Source of the DNA: Bacteroidales bacterium
GTDB lineage: Bacteria > Bacteroidota > Bacteroidia > Bacteroidales > WCHB1-69
Length of the DNA stretch: 23,730 bases
Assembly: GCA_017394765.1 (NCBI GenBank)
Contig: JAFPXF010000053.1
Location: 1-23,730, forward strand
Reading direction: 5' to 3'
Positions 14,300-21,498 of this stretch are shown here, piece after piece. The notes under the pieces are model-generated. The model was not told the origin of the DNA, searched no databases, and saw nothing but the letters and a program-made list of their open reading frames with translations. The position numbers and the translations under genes were made by a program. Each line of letters opens with the position of its first letter. The first letter of the stretch is position 1.

Positions 14300-14650
14300 A
14301 TGAGAAAGATAAACAAGCCCGTTGACCCCAACTATTTGGAATGTCCCATCCGCAACGTGATTGAGAAGTTTGGCGACAAATGGTCGCTTTTGGTATTGTA
14401 TCACCTCGACGCGCACGGGACGATGCGGTTCAACAGCATCCATCGCGACATGGCCGACTGCTCGCAGAAGATGCTGTCGCAGACGCTCAAACGGTTAGAG
14501 CAATTGCACCTAATCAGCCGCAGACTCTATCCAGAGGTGCCGCCCCGCGTTGAGTATGCGCTTACGGAGACCGGCAAAAGCCTGATGCCCCACATCAAAT
14601 CCCTTATCGACTGGGCGAAGGCACATTCCGCCGAAATGATGAGTCATTGA
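14300..14650 (+). CDS. HxlR family transcriptional regulator
   Basis: The 116-aa winged-helix protein has all family hallmarks: CPIRNVIEKFGDKWSLLVLYHL, RFNSIHRDMADCSQKMLSQTLKRLE and YPEVPPRVEYALTETGKSLMP. The cysteine C14 in the ECPIRNV segment sits where many HxlR proteins (HypR, QorR) sense thiol or electrophile stress. I chose the ATG at 14300; an upstream in-frame alternative start lies within the promoter motif. It leads the PNPOx-sirtuin-macrodomain operon and is divergent from an oxidoreductase, so it may control both. Confidence 0.92.
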   Translation: MRKINKPVDPNYLECPIRNVIEKFGDKWSLLVLYHLDAHGTMRFNSIHRDMADCSQKMLSQTLKRLEQLHLISRRLYPEVPPRVEYALTETGKSLMPHIKSLIDWAKAHSAEMMSH

Positions 14651-14665
14651 AAGCAACATCGAATT

Positions 14666-15139
14666 ATGGAAAAAACAGACATCATAAAGAAAGCATTCGA
14701 TTTCCTTCGCGAGAACAACGAGGGAGTGCTGGCAACGGACAGCGAGGGCAAGCCCTGCCTGCGGGCCTTCCAAATCATGAAACAAGAAGGTGAAACGCTC
14801 TACTTCGCCACCGCGCCGCAGAAAGAGGTGTACCGACAACTGCAAGGCAACCCCAATATCGAGTTTATGGTGCTGCATGGCAAGGTCAGTGTGCGCTGCT
14901 CGGGCACGGCTCTTTTCGACGTGGACGACGAGACCTGCCGCTGGATCTACGACAACAACCCCGTGCTGCCGCGACTTTACACCTCCTATGACAAGTTGGT
15001 GTACTTCCGGATGCCTGTTGAGCATCTGGAATACTTCGACCTGCGTTCCACGCCGCCCGAGGTGCTTCATTATGACAGCAATACCGACACGGTGGAAGGC
15101 GGTTTCGCCGGGGAACGGTTCGGTATATACAAAGCATAA
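14666..15139 (+). CDS. Pyridoxamine 5'-phosphate oxidase-like flavoprotein
   Basis: The 157-aa split-barrel protein has PNPOx-family features: FLRENNEGVLATDSEGKPCLRAFQIMKQEG, LYFATAPQKEVYRQLQGNPNIEF and GKVSVRCSGTALFDVDDE. Small members bind FMN or F420 and reduce varied substrates; true pyridoxamine oxidase activity is unlikely at this length. It lies 15 nt after HxlR and 13 nt before the sirtuin gene. Rack et al. (2015, from memory) describe SirTM operons with flavin oxidoreductases, so a flavoprotein here is in keeping. Confidence 0.87.
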   Translation: MEKTDIIKKAFDFLRENNEGVLATDSEGKPCLRAFQIMKQEGETLYFATAPQKEVYRQLQGNPNIEFMVLHGKVSVRCSGTALFDVDDETCRWIYDNNPVLPRLYTSYDKLVYFRMPVEHLEYFDLRSTPPEVLHYDSNTDTVEGGFAGERFGIYKA

Positions 15140-15152
15140 ACCATTCAAAGTC

Positions 15153-15986
15153 ATGGAAAACATAAAAAAACTATTTGATACACTCCAATCCGCCGATACC
15201 GTCATAGTCGGTGCTGGTGCCGGTCTCTCGACGGCAGCGGGTTTCACCTATTCGGGAGAACGGTTCAAGAGGCATTTCGCCGATTTCATCGAAAAATACG
15301 GTTTCACCGACATGTATACAGCGGGCTTCTACAACTTCCCTACCCAAGAAGAGTTTTGGGCCTACTGGAGCCGCCATATCTATTTTAACCGCTATGTGCC
15401 CGCCCCGAAACCAGTCTATGGCAACCTGCTCAAACTCTTGAAAGGCAAGGACTATTTCGTCATCACCACCAATGTGGACCATCAGTTCCAGAAGGCAGGG
15501 TTTGACAAACAGCGGCTGTTTTACACCCAAGGCGACTATGGTCTGTTCCAATGCGCAAAGCCTTGTCACCAAAAGACCTACGACAACGAGGAGGTCGTCA
15601 CACGGATGGTCGCCGAACAAGAGGATATGCGCATCCCTTTGGAACTGGTGCCGAAATGTCCTGTCTGTGGCGGCAAAATGGTTCCCAACCTGCGTTCGGA
15701 TGCCACCTTTGTGCAAGACGAAGGCTGGCATGCTGCCGCGCAACGCTACCTCGACTTCGTGAACAGCTACCAAAAAGGCAAAGTCCTCTATTGGGACTTG
15801 GGCATCGGTGCCAACACCCCGACCATCATCAAACTGCCGTTCATGCAGATGACCTACAAGAATCCCGAGGCGACCTACGCCACCGTCAACCTCGGCGAGG
15901 CATTCACCGTGGAACAGATTCAGGACCGTTCCATCGTGATTGATGCGGATATTGCCGTTGTTTTGGAAGAAATGTTGAAATTATGA
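15153..15986 (+). CDS. Class M sirtuin (SirTM), predicted protein ADP-ribosyltransferase
   Basis: The 277-aa Rossmann protein keeps the NAD site (GAGAGLSTAAG at 20-30, TTNVDHQ with N107/D109, LGIGANTP at 217-224) and a zinc ribbon C134/C138/C169/C172. At the position of the deacetylase catalytic His it has QGDYG (Q126), the signature reported for SirTMs, which ADP-ribosylate rather than deacylate. Its gene overlaps the macrodomain gene by 4 nt (ATGA at 15983), the writer/eraser linkage typical of the class. Known SirTM operons carry a GcvH-L target and LplA2; neither is present here, so the target is open. Confidence 0.9.
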   Translation: MENIKKLFDTLQSADTVIVGAGAGLSTAAGFTYSGERFKRHFADFIEKYGFTDMYTAGFYNFPTQEEFWAYWSRHIYFNRYVPAPKPVYGNLLKLLKGKDYFVITTNVDHQFQKAGFDKQRLFYTQGDYGLFQCAKPCHQKTYDNEEVVTRMVAEQEDMRIPLELVPKCPVCGGKMVPNLRSDATFVQDEGWHAAAQRYLDFVNSYQKGKVLYWDLGIGANTPTIIKLPFMQMTYKNPEATYATVNLGEAFTVEQIQDRSIVIDADIAVVLEEMLKL

Positions 15987-16738
15987 ACCGTTTAGACACC
16001 TTAATCAAAACCCTCATTGACGAAGATCTGCAGTTTTCGGAACTTCAAATCCCGAATGACCTGCAAGGCAAACGCGACCTGTTCCGTGCCTTGCGCAATG
16101 TGCGTTGGCCAAAACCTATCAGCGAGGAGTTCCTACGTTTGCAGGACGAGGAATTGCAGGAGCAATTGAATGAAAAGGGCATTGTGGAATTGCCCGATGT
16201 GCCGATGCAGATTTGGCAAGGCGACATTACGCGCCTCAAGGTGGATGCCATCGTGAACGCGGCCAATAGCCAGATGTTAGGCTGCTTCCATCCTTTGCAC
16301 AAATGCATTGACAACGCTATCCATTCGGCTGCGGGAGTGCAACTGCGCGAAGAATGTCATAAGTTGATGCTCCAGCAAGGCCATGAAGAGCCGACTGGCC
16401 AGGCCAAAATCACCAAGGCCTATAACCTGCCCTGCAAGTACGTCATTCATACGGTCGGCCCCATCATCCCCAACGGCATTCCAACGGATTTCCAAAAAGA
16501 ACAACTGGCTTCATGTTATCGAAACATCATGGCTTGTGCCGATGAAAACGGCCTTGAAAGCGTCGCGTTCTGCTGCATCTCCACAGGTGAGTTCCGTTTC
16601 CCGAACGAATTGGCAGCGGAAATTGCCATCAAAACAGTAAAAGATTACCTATCGGCACATCCTTTTGTCAGTTTGAAGCACATTGTTTTCAATGTGTTCA
16701 AGGATGTGGATAAGGAAATCTATCAACGGCTTCTATGA
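15983..16738 (+). CDS. Zinc-type macrodomain protein, predicted ADP-ribosyl hydrolase
   Basis: The 251-aa protein has an extended helical N-terminus (about 1-75) and a macrodomain (about 76-250). Visible motifs are WQGDITRLKVDAIVNAANSQ, TVGP at 157-160 and CCISTGEFRFP. The loop after N95 reads GCFHPLHKCIDNAIHSAAG. C101, H103/H106 and C108 there are candidate ligands of the catalytic zinc described for SirTM-linked macrodomains. It should remove ADP-ribose placed by the adjacent SirTM. Overlap with the sirtuin stop implies coupled translation. A family hairpin terminator follows. Confidence 0.9.
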   Translation: MNRLDTLIKTLIDEDLQFSELQIPNDLQGKRDLFRALRNVRWPKPISEEFLRLQDEELQEQLNEKGIVELPDVPMQIWQGDITRLKVDAIVNAANSQMLGCFHPLHKCIDNAIHSAAGVQLREECHKLMLQQGHEEPTGQAKITKAYNLPCKYVIHTVGPIIPNGIPTDFQKEQLASCYRNIMACADENGLESVAFCCISTGEFRFPNELAAEIAIKTVKDYLSAHPFVSLKHIVFNVFKDVDKEIYQRLL

Positions 16739-16748
16739 TTGAAGAAAT

Positions 16749-16787
16749 CCGCAATTCAGGCGAAGGCTTGGGTTGCGGTTTTTTTTT
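16749..16787 (+). terminator. Hairpin element copy 6, terminator fused to next promoter
   Basis: Outer stem CCGCAAT/GTTGCGG (16749-16755, 16772-16778), inner stem TCAGGC/GCTTGG and GAAG loop are fully paired, followed by nine T. It closes the sirtuin operon. Its tail continues into the TTTCTTTG motif (16789) of the peptidase gene, so the same block both ends and starts transcription. Confidence 0.85.
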
Positions 16788-16788
16788 G

Positions 16789-16796
16789 TTTCTTTG
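16789..16796 (+). promoter_or_regulatory. Weak -7 motif of the metallopeptidase gene
   Basis: TTTCTTTG, one base from TAnnTTTG, lies 22 nt before the ATG at 16819. A TTG in the hairpin right arm (16768-16770) lies 18 nt upstream, near -33. Confidence 0.4.
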
Positions 16797-16818
16797 CAGC
16801 ATCAAATACAGTAATACA

Positions 16819-18270
16819 ATGAAAGCACACACCATAGCAATTATTGCGGCATCCCTTTTGTTTGCTGGCTGCAATAGAGGACCAACCGAAACTCAACAGG
16901 ACAATGCCCACTTTGCCTATCAACTCGACTGGAACAATGCTGGGATTGATGTCAGCCTGACCCTCACCCATCCCGAGACGGACACGATGACCTTGTATTA
17001 TTGCGACGACTCGTGGGGCGGGCAGAAAGACATCTTCACCTGTGTGAAGGACTTGCAGGCCGATGGCTGCACCGTACTTCCCGACAGTGCCCATTTTAAG
17101 ATACAACTCGTTGATTTCAAAAAACGGCCCATACAACTGACCTATCGCATTGAGCAGTCGCTACCCGACACGGGTATCAACTGTCCTTCGGAAGTGTTCC
17201 GTCCCAACATGACAAACGACATGCTCTATGGGTTGGGGGTGCATTTCTTCTTCCTGCCCGACACTCAAGGCGAGATTTCCTATCCGATGCAGGTGCGCTG
17301 GGGTAACAAGCCCGATTTTCCAGTGTTCTGCCTCTACAATGCAGGCAAAGGCTTGGAGGATTACGAAGGCGAAACTGCTGGTTTTGTCAACACAGTCATT
17401 GTGGGCGACCGAGGGTTGCACATCGATACGGTCATTTATTCGAGGGTGACCAACTATGTAGTGACCGCTCCACGACAGTTAGCCGAATACAACGATGCCT
17501 CGTTGAAAGACTTCTTGCGTCTCTTTTACGCCTCGGCCTTGCGTTTCTGGGAGCAGACTCCCGACAGCCCCTATACGCTCATCGTCTATCCTTTTGCCAA
17601 GATACCTTTTGAGGTCACCGGGTTAGGGATGGATGGCGGCTTCTGCGCCCGCTATAGTGCCCAAGCCGACACCATCCTGAACCATGAGCGGGAACAGACC
17701 TTTGCCCACGAAATCGGGCACAACTGGATTGGCTTTGGTGGCGATTTCCAATGGTTTGGCGAGGGCTTCAACGACTTCCAGTCCATCTATCTCGTCACGG
17801 CATCGGGCTTGCAGGGGACGCAAAACTTCATCGACTTCTTCAATGATTATTTAGACAAACTCCAACGCAGCGAGATTCGAAATCTGCCCAATGCGGAGAT
17901 TGAGGAGCATTTTTGGGAATTGGGCGACTACAGTTGGATACCCTATTGGCGCGGCTCAATCTATGCCTTGCGGTTGATGGGCATGATTGAAGCCCAGACG
18001 GGTACGGAACATGCTTTCAAGGACTTGATGATGGCCGTGAAGCCCTCGATGGACACGCTGACTTCGGATTTGTTCCTCGACATCGCCAGCCGGTTCGTTG
18101 ACCAGCAGCTGCTCCATGCCGATTTTGAGCGATACATCCTCAATGCTGAGACGATGACCCTCGAAGGCGACCCGATGCCAACAGGCTGCGAAGTGCGCTA
18201 CAAGGATGATGGCACGCCTTATTTGGTCATCACGGACAAAGAGAAGTTCGCTCGGCATTTCGTGCTGTGA
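16819..18270 (+). CDS. M1/M61-like zinc metallopeptidase lipoprotein
   Basis: The product of about 483 aa has a lipoprotein signal (LLFAGC, C18), an N-terminal beta-rich region (about 30-215) like that of M1/M61 enzymes, and a gluzincin centre H297-E298-x2-H301 (HEIGHNW) with WFGEGFNDF giving E315. The gap between HExxH and this Glu is 13 residues, shorter than the 18 usual in M1. It is predicted to be a surface or periplasmic peptidase. I chose ATG 16819 because it begins the signal; the 28 residues before it in the longer frame merely translate hairpin copy 6. It stands alone with its own promoter. Confidence 0.82.
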   Translation: MKAHTIAIIAASLLFAGCNRGPTETQQDNAHFAYQLDWNNAGIDVSLTLTHPETDTMTLYYCDDSWGGQKDIFTCVKDLQADGCTVLPDSAHFKIQLVDFKKRPIQLTYRIEQSLPDTGINCPSEVFRPNMTNDMLYGLGVHFFFLPDTQGEISYPMQVRWGNKPDFPVFCLYNAGKGLEDYEGETAGFVNTVIVGDRGLHIDTVIYSRVTNYVVTAPRQLAEYNDASLKDFLRLFYASALRFWEQTPDSPYTLIVYPFAKIPFEVTGLGMDGGFCARYSAQADTILNHEREQTFAHEIGHNWIGFGGDFQWFGEGFNDFQSIYLVTASGLQGTQNFIDFFNDYLDKLQRSEIRNLPNAEIEEHFWELGDYSWIPYWRGSIYALRLMGMIEAQTGTEHAFKDLMMAVKPSMDTLTSDLFLDIASRFVDQQLLHADFERYILNAETMTLEGDPMPTGCEVRYKDDGTPYLVITDKEKFARHFVL

Positions 18271-18279
18271 AAGGACAAT

Positions 18280-18318
18280 CCGCAACTCGGGCGAAGGCTT
18301 GGGTTGCGGATTTTTTTG
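18280..18318 (+). terminator. Hairpin element copy 7, terminator of peptidase
   Basis: Outer stem CCGCAAC (18280-18286)/GTTGCGG (18303-18309) and inner stem TCGGGC (18287-18292)/GCTTGG (18297-18302) enclose GAAG, followed by ATTTTTTTG. This is the family consensus and starts 9 nt after the stop codon. The convergent HXXEE gene ends at 18339, and no separate minus terminator is seen. Confidence 0.88.
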
Positions 18319-18338
18319 TGTACTCGTTTGAGCAAATG

Positions 18339-18959
18339 CTATTCCTTCTTCTTTAACTGTGCTTTGATCAACTTCGGCATGTCGCTGTAGTGCAGCCCAC
18401 CGACCATCGCCATCAGTGTCCGTTGCATGCAGGCGAAACAGGCCAGGAAAACGAAGGGACCGCACACGTAGTCGTACCACTCTCCAATATGATTGACAGC
18501 TAAGTACACAATGAGCGCAATAGCAATCGCGGCTTGAATCTCTGCCGTCACCATACCTGGGGTGTAGAACTTCTTCAGCCGGAAAATACGGATTCCGAAG
18601 ATGTGGATAAAGCCTTCAAAGAGCGAGAAAGTCGCCATCGCTACCACAAACATCGGAATGGCATCACCGAAGAAGAACGGCACTACCGTCATTGTCAACA
18701 GAAACACTCCCGTTATCAAGCGGCTACCGCGTTTGGTTTCGTCATCAATGTTACGTTGCAGCATCTGTGAGATGAGGTTCAGGAATCCTCCAGGGTAACG
18801 ACCTTCTTCCCACTCATGCAGAATGTAAATGAAAGACAACACGACGACAAATTTCTGAATAACAGTTAGTTCTGGCATACAAACCGCCGCCAGCACAATC
18901 AACAGCATGGCAATCACGGTGTAGATTTCCAGCGCATAGTGTTTCATGAATTTCCACAT
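18339..18959 (-). CDS. HXXEE domain membrane protein
   Basis: The protein of about 206 aa has about five or six hydrophobic segments (YTVIAMLLIVLAAVCMPEL, VVVLSFIYILHEWEEG, LITGVFLLTMTVVPFFFGD, AIAIALIVYLAV). HEWEE in the second segment is the namesake HXXEE motif of a membrane family of unknown function. The ATG at 18959 (MWKFMKHYALEIY) is preferred because the frame extension to 18983 begins with TTG and nearly touches the -7 motif. It is divergent from AraC gene 2 and shares with the hydrolase operon the same operator arrangement, so it is probably that AraC's target. Confidence 0.85.
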   Translation of the reverse strand: MWKFMKHYALEIYTVIAMLLIVLAAVCMPELTVIQKFVVVLSFIYILHEWEEGRYPGGFLNLISQMLQRNIDDETKRGSRLITGVFLLTMTVVPFFFGDAIPMFVVAMATFSLFEGFIHIFGIRIFRLKKFYTPGMVTAEIQAAIAIALIVYLAVNHIGEWYDYVCGPFVFLACFACMQRTLMAMVGGLHYSDMPKLIKAQLKKKE

Positions 18960-18996
18960 AATCACATCTATTGAATGGTTCAACTGAATTTGAGTG

Positions 18997-19004
18997 CAAA
19001 ATAA
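18997..19004 (-). promoter_or_regulatory. Near-consensus -7 motif of HXXEE gene
   Basis: The minus strand reads TTATTTTG, one base off TAnnTTTG. It lies exactly 42 nt from the shared 16-bp box at 19047, the same spacing as in the hydrolase promoter, which supports its assignment. Confidence 0.5.
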
Positions 19005-19024
19005 CGGCTTTCCTCGTACGTGCG

Positions 19025-19062
19025 AAAGAGTAAAAAGTAGGCATTATTGAGCAACTTTTACG
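19025..19062 (-). promoter_or_regulatory. Cassette A operator: two direct repeats 21 bp apart
   Basis: On the + strand, AAAGAGTAA (19025-19033) and ATTGAGCAA (19046-19054) start 21 bp apart. The latter sits in a 16-bp box (19047-19062) matching 14 of 16 bases of the box at 22421-22436. Both half-sites have counterparts at the same spacing in cassette B, so this is a strong AraC-type operator candidate aimed at the HXXEE gene. Confidence 0.65.
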
Positions 19063-19145
19063 TGAAAATGTGTATTATGATGCTTTTTTGTGGATTTAAT
19101 AGGAGAATTTTGCATTTTTGCAGTGTTATTCAATATTGCATCAAT

Positions 19146-19913
19146 ATGGAAACGCAAGTTGGTTTGGAGTTATGCACGGCAGGAACAGCGGAGAAGATGA
19201 CGGTCGGTGGGCGATGTGCCATCCGTCCAGGGATGATGATGATTCATTCGCCGGTGTTCCCGATGCTCGAATTGGGTCGCAGCGACGATTACGCTTCCGT
19301 CGTCCTGCACGATGACTTGGAAAACGTCTATGCCATCTTTTCACAAAACCTGTCGGCGGCGCAACAGGTCTTTGCCGTCACTCCGTATCTCCTTTTGGAC
19401 GAAGAGCGGCAGACCTTCTTCGTACAGCGTGTCGAGCAAATCGAGGCCAAGGAACGGCAATTAAGTGAGTTGCGGCAGCCTGTGCGCCAAAAATTGTTGT
19501 CCACGACCATCGACCTGCTTAGGCAAGAGACCTTGTTGGAGTTTGCGTTCCTGTTCAGCGCTCAGCTGCAAGACACACAGCAGCCTCTTTCGCACAAACG
19601 GCAAATCCTAATGGCTTTTCTGCTTTCGCTCAACCAAGAGTACAAGCAACATCGCACGGTCAAATACTATGCTGACAAGCAAACAATTACGCCTCGCTAT
19701 CTCGCCGACATCGTGAAGCAGGAAACGGGCTACACTCCTATGGAATGGATCAACATGGTCACCATCAATCACGCAAAGAACCTGCTCCGCCAGCCGAATG
19801 TCCTAATCAAACAGGTGGCCGACGAACTTGGCTTCCCCGAACAGTTCACCTTCCGTAAGTATTTCAAGCAGCACACAGGAATGTCGCCGAGAGCGTTTAG
19901 GGAAAGGAATTGA
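19146..19913 (+). CDS. AraC family regulator 2 (cassette A)
   Basis: The 255-aa product begins METQVGLELCTAG and has a cupin-like sensor region (about 1-130). The C-terminal AraC DNA-binding domain reads RYLADIVKQETGYTPMEWINM and LIKQVADELGFPEQFTFRKYF, ending SPRAFRERN. The ATG at 19146 aligns with the start of its paralogue at 22485; the open frame to 19047 overlaps the operator. The recognition region ELGFPEQFTFRKYFKQHTG is nearly identical to that of the paralogue, consistent with a shared operator sequence. Confidence 0.88.
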   Translation: METQVGLELCTAGTAEKMTVGGRCAIRPGMMMIHSPVFPMLELGRSDDYASVVLHDDLENVYAIFSQNLSAAQQVFAVTPYLLLDEERQTFFVQRVEQIEAKERQLSELRQPVRQKLLSTTIDLLRQETLLEFAFLFSAQLQDTQQPLSHKRQILMAFLLSLNQEYKQHRTVKYYADKQTITPRYLADIVKQETGYTPMEWINMVTINHAKNLLRQPNVLIKQVADELGFPEQFTFRKYFKQHTGMSPRAFRERN

Positions 19914-19918
19914 GTAAT

Positions 19919-19945
19919 CCGTAGCTTGGGTTGCGGATTGTTTTT
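19919..19945 (+). terminator. Hairpin element copy 8, internally deleted
   Basis: ATCCG (19917-19921) and CGGAT (19934-19938) flank TAGCTTGGGTTG, followed by a T-rich tail. Compared with the consensus the left inner arm and loop are missing, leaving a short stem. It lies 4 nt after AraC gene 2 and before the convergent CrtC-like gene. Confidence 0.65.
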
Positions 19946-19952
19946 GTGGGCT

Positions 19953-21476
19953 TCAGTTTCTTGTTCCGCTGAATTTTATCGAACCCATCGCAGCGGTGAG
20001 GGTGCCTTCGATGGTGTCGCCAGTGCGGGTGCCGCGCACTTTGGCGTTCAGGCGGCGTAGCATTACCTTGGCGTTGATCTCGTAGGAGAAGCCTTCGGCG
20101 GTGGCGACTCCCTTCTCCACAATGTAGGTGCGACCCATGAAGTCCATCGTGCCGCTGAGCGTGGTGCCGTCCACCGCGAAGACTATCTTGCCGCGTTGCT
20201 TGCCCATGGGGGTGCCGATGAGCGCATCGTAGGTGCCAGCCAGCTGCGGGTCGGGTGCGCCGCTCTTGTCCAACCCTTTCTCGTCGGCAGCGGCATTGGC
20301 GGCCATGCGGGCGCGCATCTCGCGCGAGGCTTCGGCGGCATCGATGCCCAGAGCGGCCTCGCGGTCGGCAGCATCGAGGATGTAGTTGGCATAGAGGCTC
20401 TCCACCTCGTAGTGCATGCGTCCGCCGGCATCTAGGAGCACCTCACCGCCACGCGTCAGCGTCAGGTGGCCGTGGGCATAGTAGCGGCTGATGGTGGGAT
20501 AGATGCCGCGCTTGTCGTAGAGTGCCTTGCCAGCCTCGTCCGCCACCTCGTAGTGGTTGTTGCAGGTGTATTCCTGCTCGCTCTGTAGCTCATAGACGGC
20601 CTTGAGGTCGCCGTTGCGGAACACATAACGCGACTTGTCGGGGAAAGGCTTGCCGCAGCCCTGCTCGGGACGGGTGCCATCGATGGTGATGTCCACGCCA
20701 GGGGTGCGCTCCTCGTTGCGGATGACCACGTTGCCGTCGGGGCCAATCACGGCGAAGACGGGATACTGCACAGCACCGGTCTCGCGTGTGCTCACAAAGT
20801 CGAAAATCAGCACGGTGTGGCCAGCCACCTGTTGGCGGCCCCAGAGCCAGCGGTTCCAGAACTCGTGGTTCTCGGCGGTGCCCCATTGGTGGTCGTGGTA
20901 GCCGATGCCTTCCACCTTGAGCGTCTTTCCGCCGCACACCACGGTGCCGGACACCTTGCCGCGCGGCACCGCGCAGAGCCACGTGAAGATGTCGCCGTTT
21001 TCGCGCTGGAAGAAAGCCGTGCCGGGACGGAACGAACGTGCTGTGCTGGAAAGCGTCAGGTCGATGGTCACGCCGCCTTCGGGATTTTCGATGTGCAGCA
21101 CATAGTCCTGCAGGTCGCCACGGAAGTAGTTCGCGCCCATGCGCACGTCGCACTTGCCTTCGCCCAAAGCGACGTCAGAGGCATCCATCTGGATGACATC
21201 GGTCTCGCAGGTGCCGTCGGCAAACTGTACGTTGTAGAACACGAAGGGTTTATAGCCTGGCTGGGTTGAGCGCATCGTGGGCGGGTTGGTGGCGAAGTTC
21301 ACGTTCACGGTGATGCCGTCTTCGGTTTCGGCATCGAAATACCACCATTCGACGTTGCCGGCAGTGTCGTCGTTGCGCCGTCCGTCTTCCCAGGGTTCTA
21401 CCATTTCGGGGTTGATGCCCAAAGTCTTGAAATCTTCGGGCTTGTTCATGATTCGGATTGAGGGTTTTGTGTTCAT
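19953..21476 (-). CDS. CrtC/AttH-like lipocalin-type protein with extra C-terminal barrel
   Basis: The product of about 507 aa has an N-terminal region (about 40-370) resembling carotenoid 1,2-hydratase/AttH proteins: GNVEWWYFDAETEDGITV, RSFRPGTAFFQRENGDIF, and the GYHDHQWG signature near residue 205. A C-terminal module (about 415-507) has two TPMG/TMDFMG-like half repeats (YDALIGTPMGKQRGKIVFA), probably a small beta barrel. No carotenoid genes are nearby, so carotenoid hydration is unlikely and the ligand is unknown. It has no signal peptide. It is second in the hydrolase operon, 22 nt after the hydrolase. Confidence 0.8.
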   Translation of the reverse strand: MNTKPSIRIMNKPEDFKTLGINPEMVEPWEDGRRNDDTAGNVEWWYFDAETEDGITVNVNFATNPPTMRSTQPGYKPFVFYNVQFADGTCETDVIQMDASDVALGEGKCDVRMGANYFRGDLQDYVLHIENPEGGVTIDLTLSSTARSFRPGTAFFQRENGDIFTWLCAVPRGKVSGTVVCGGKTLKVEGIGYHDHQWGTAENHEFWNRWLWGRQQVAGHTVLIFDFVSTRETGAVQYPVFAVIGPDGNVVIRNEERTPGVDITIDGTRPEQGCGKPFPDKSRYVFRNGDLKAVYELQSEQEYTCNNHYEVADEAGKALYDKRGIYPTISRYYAHGHLTLTRGGEVLLDAGGRMHYEVESLYANYILDAADREAALGIDAAEASREMRARMAANAAADEKGLDKSGAPDPQLAGTYDALIGTPMGKQRGKIVFAVDGTTLSGTMDFMGRTYIVEKGVATAEGFSYEINAKVMLRRLNAKVRGTRTGDTIEGTLTAAMGSIKFSGTRN

Positions 21477-21498
21477 ATTGATAATGTTTTATTGATTG

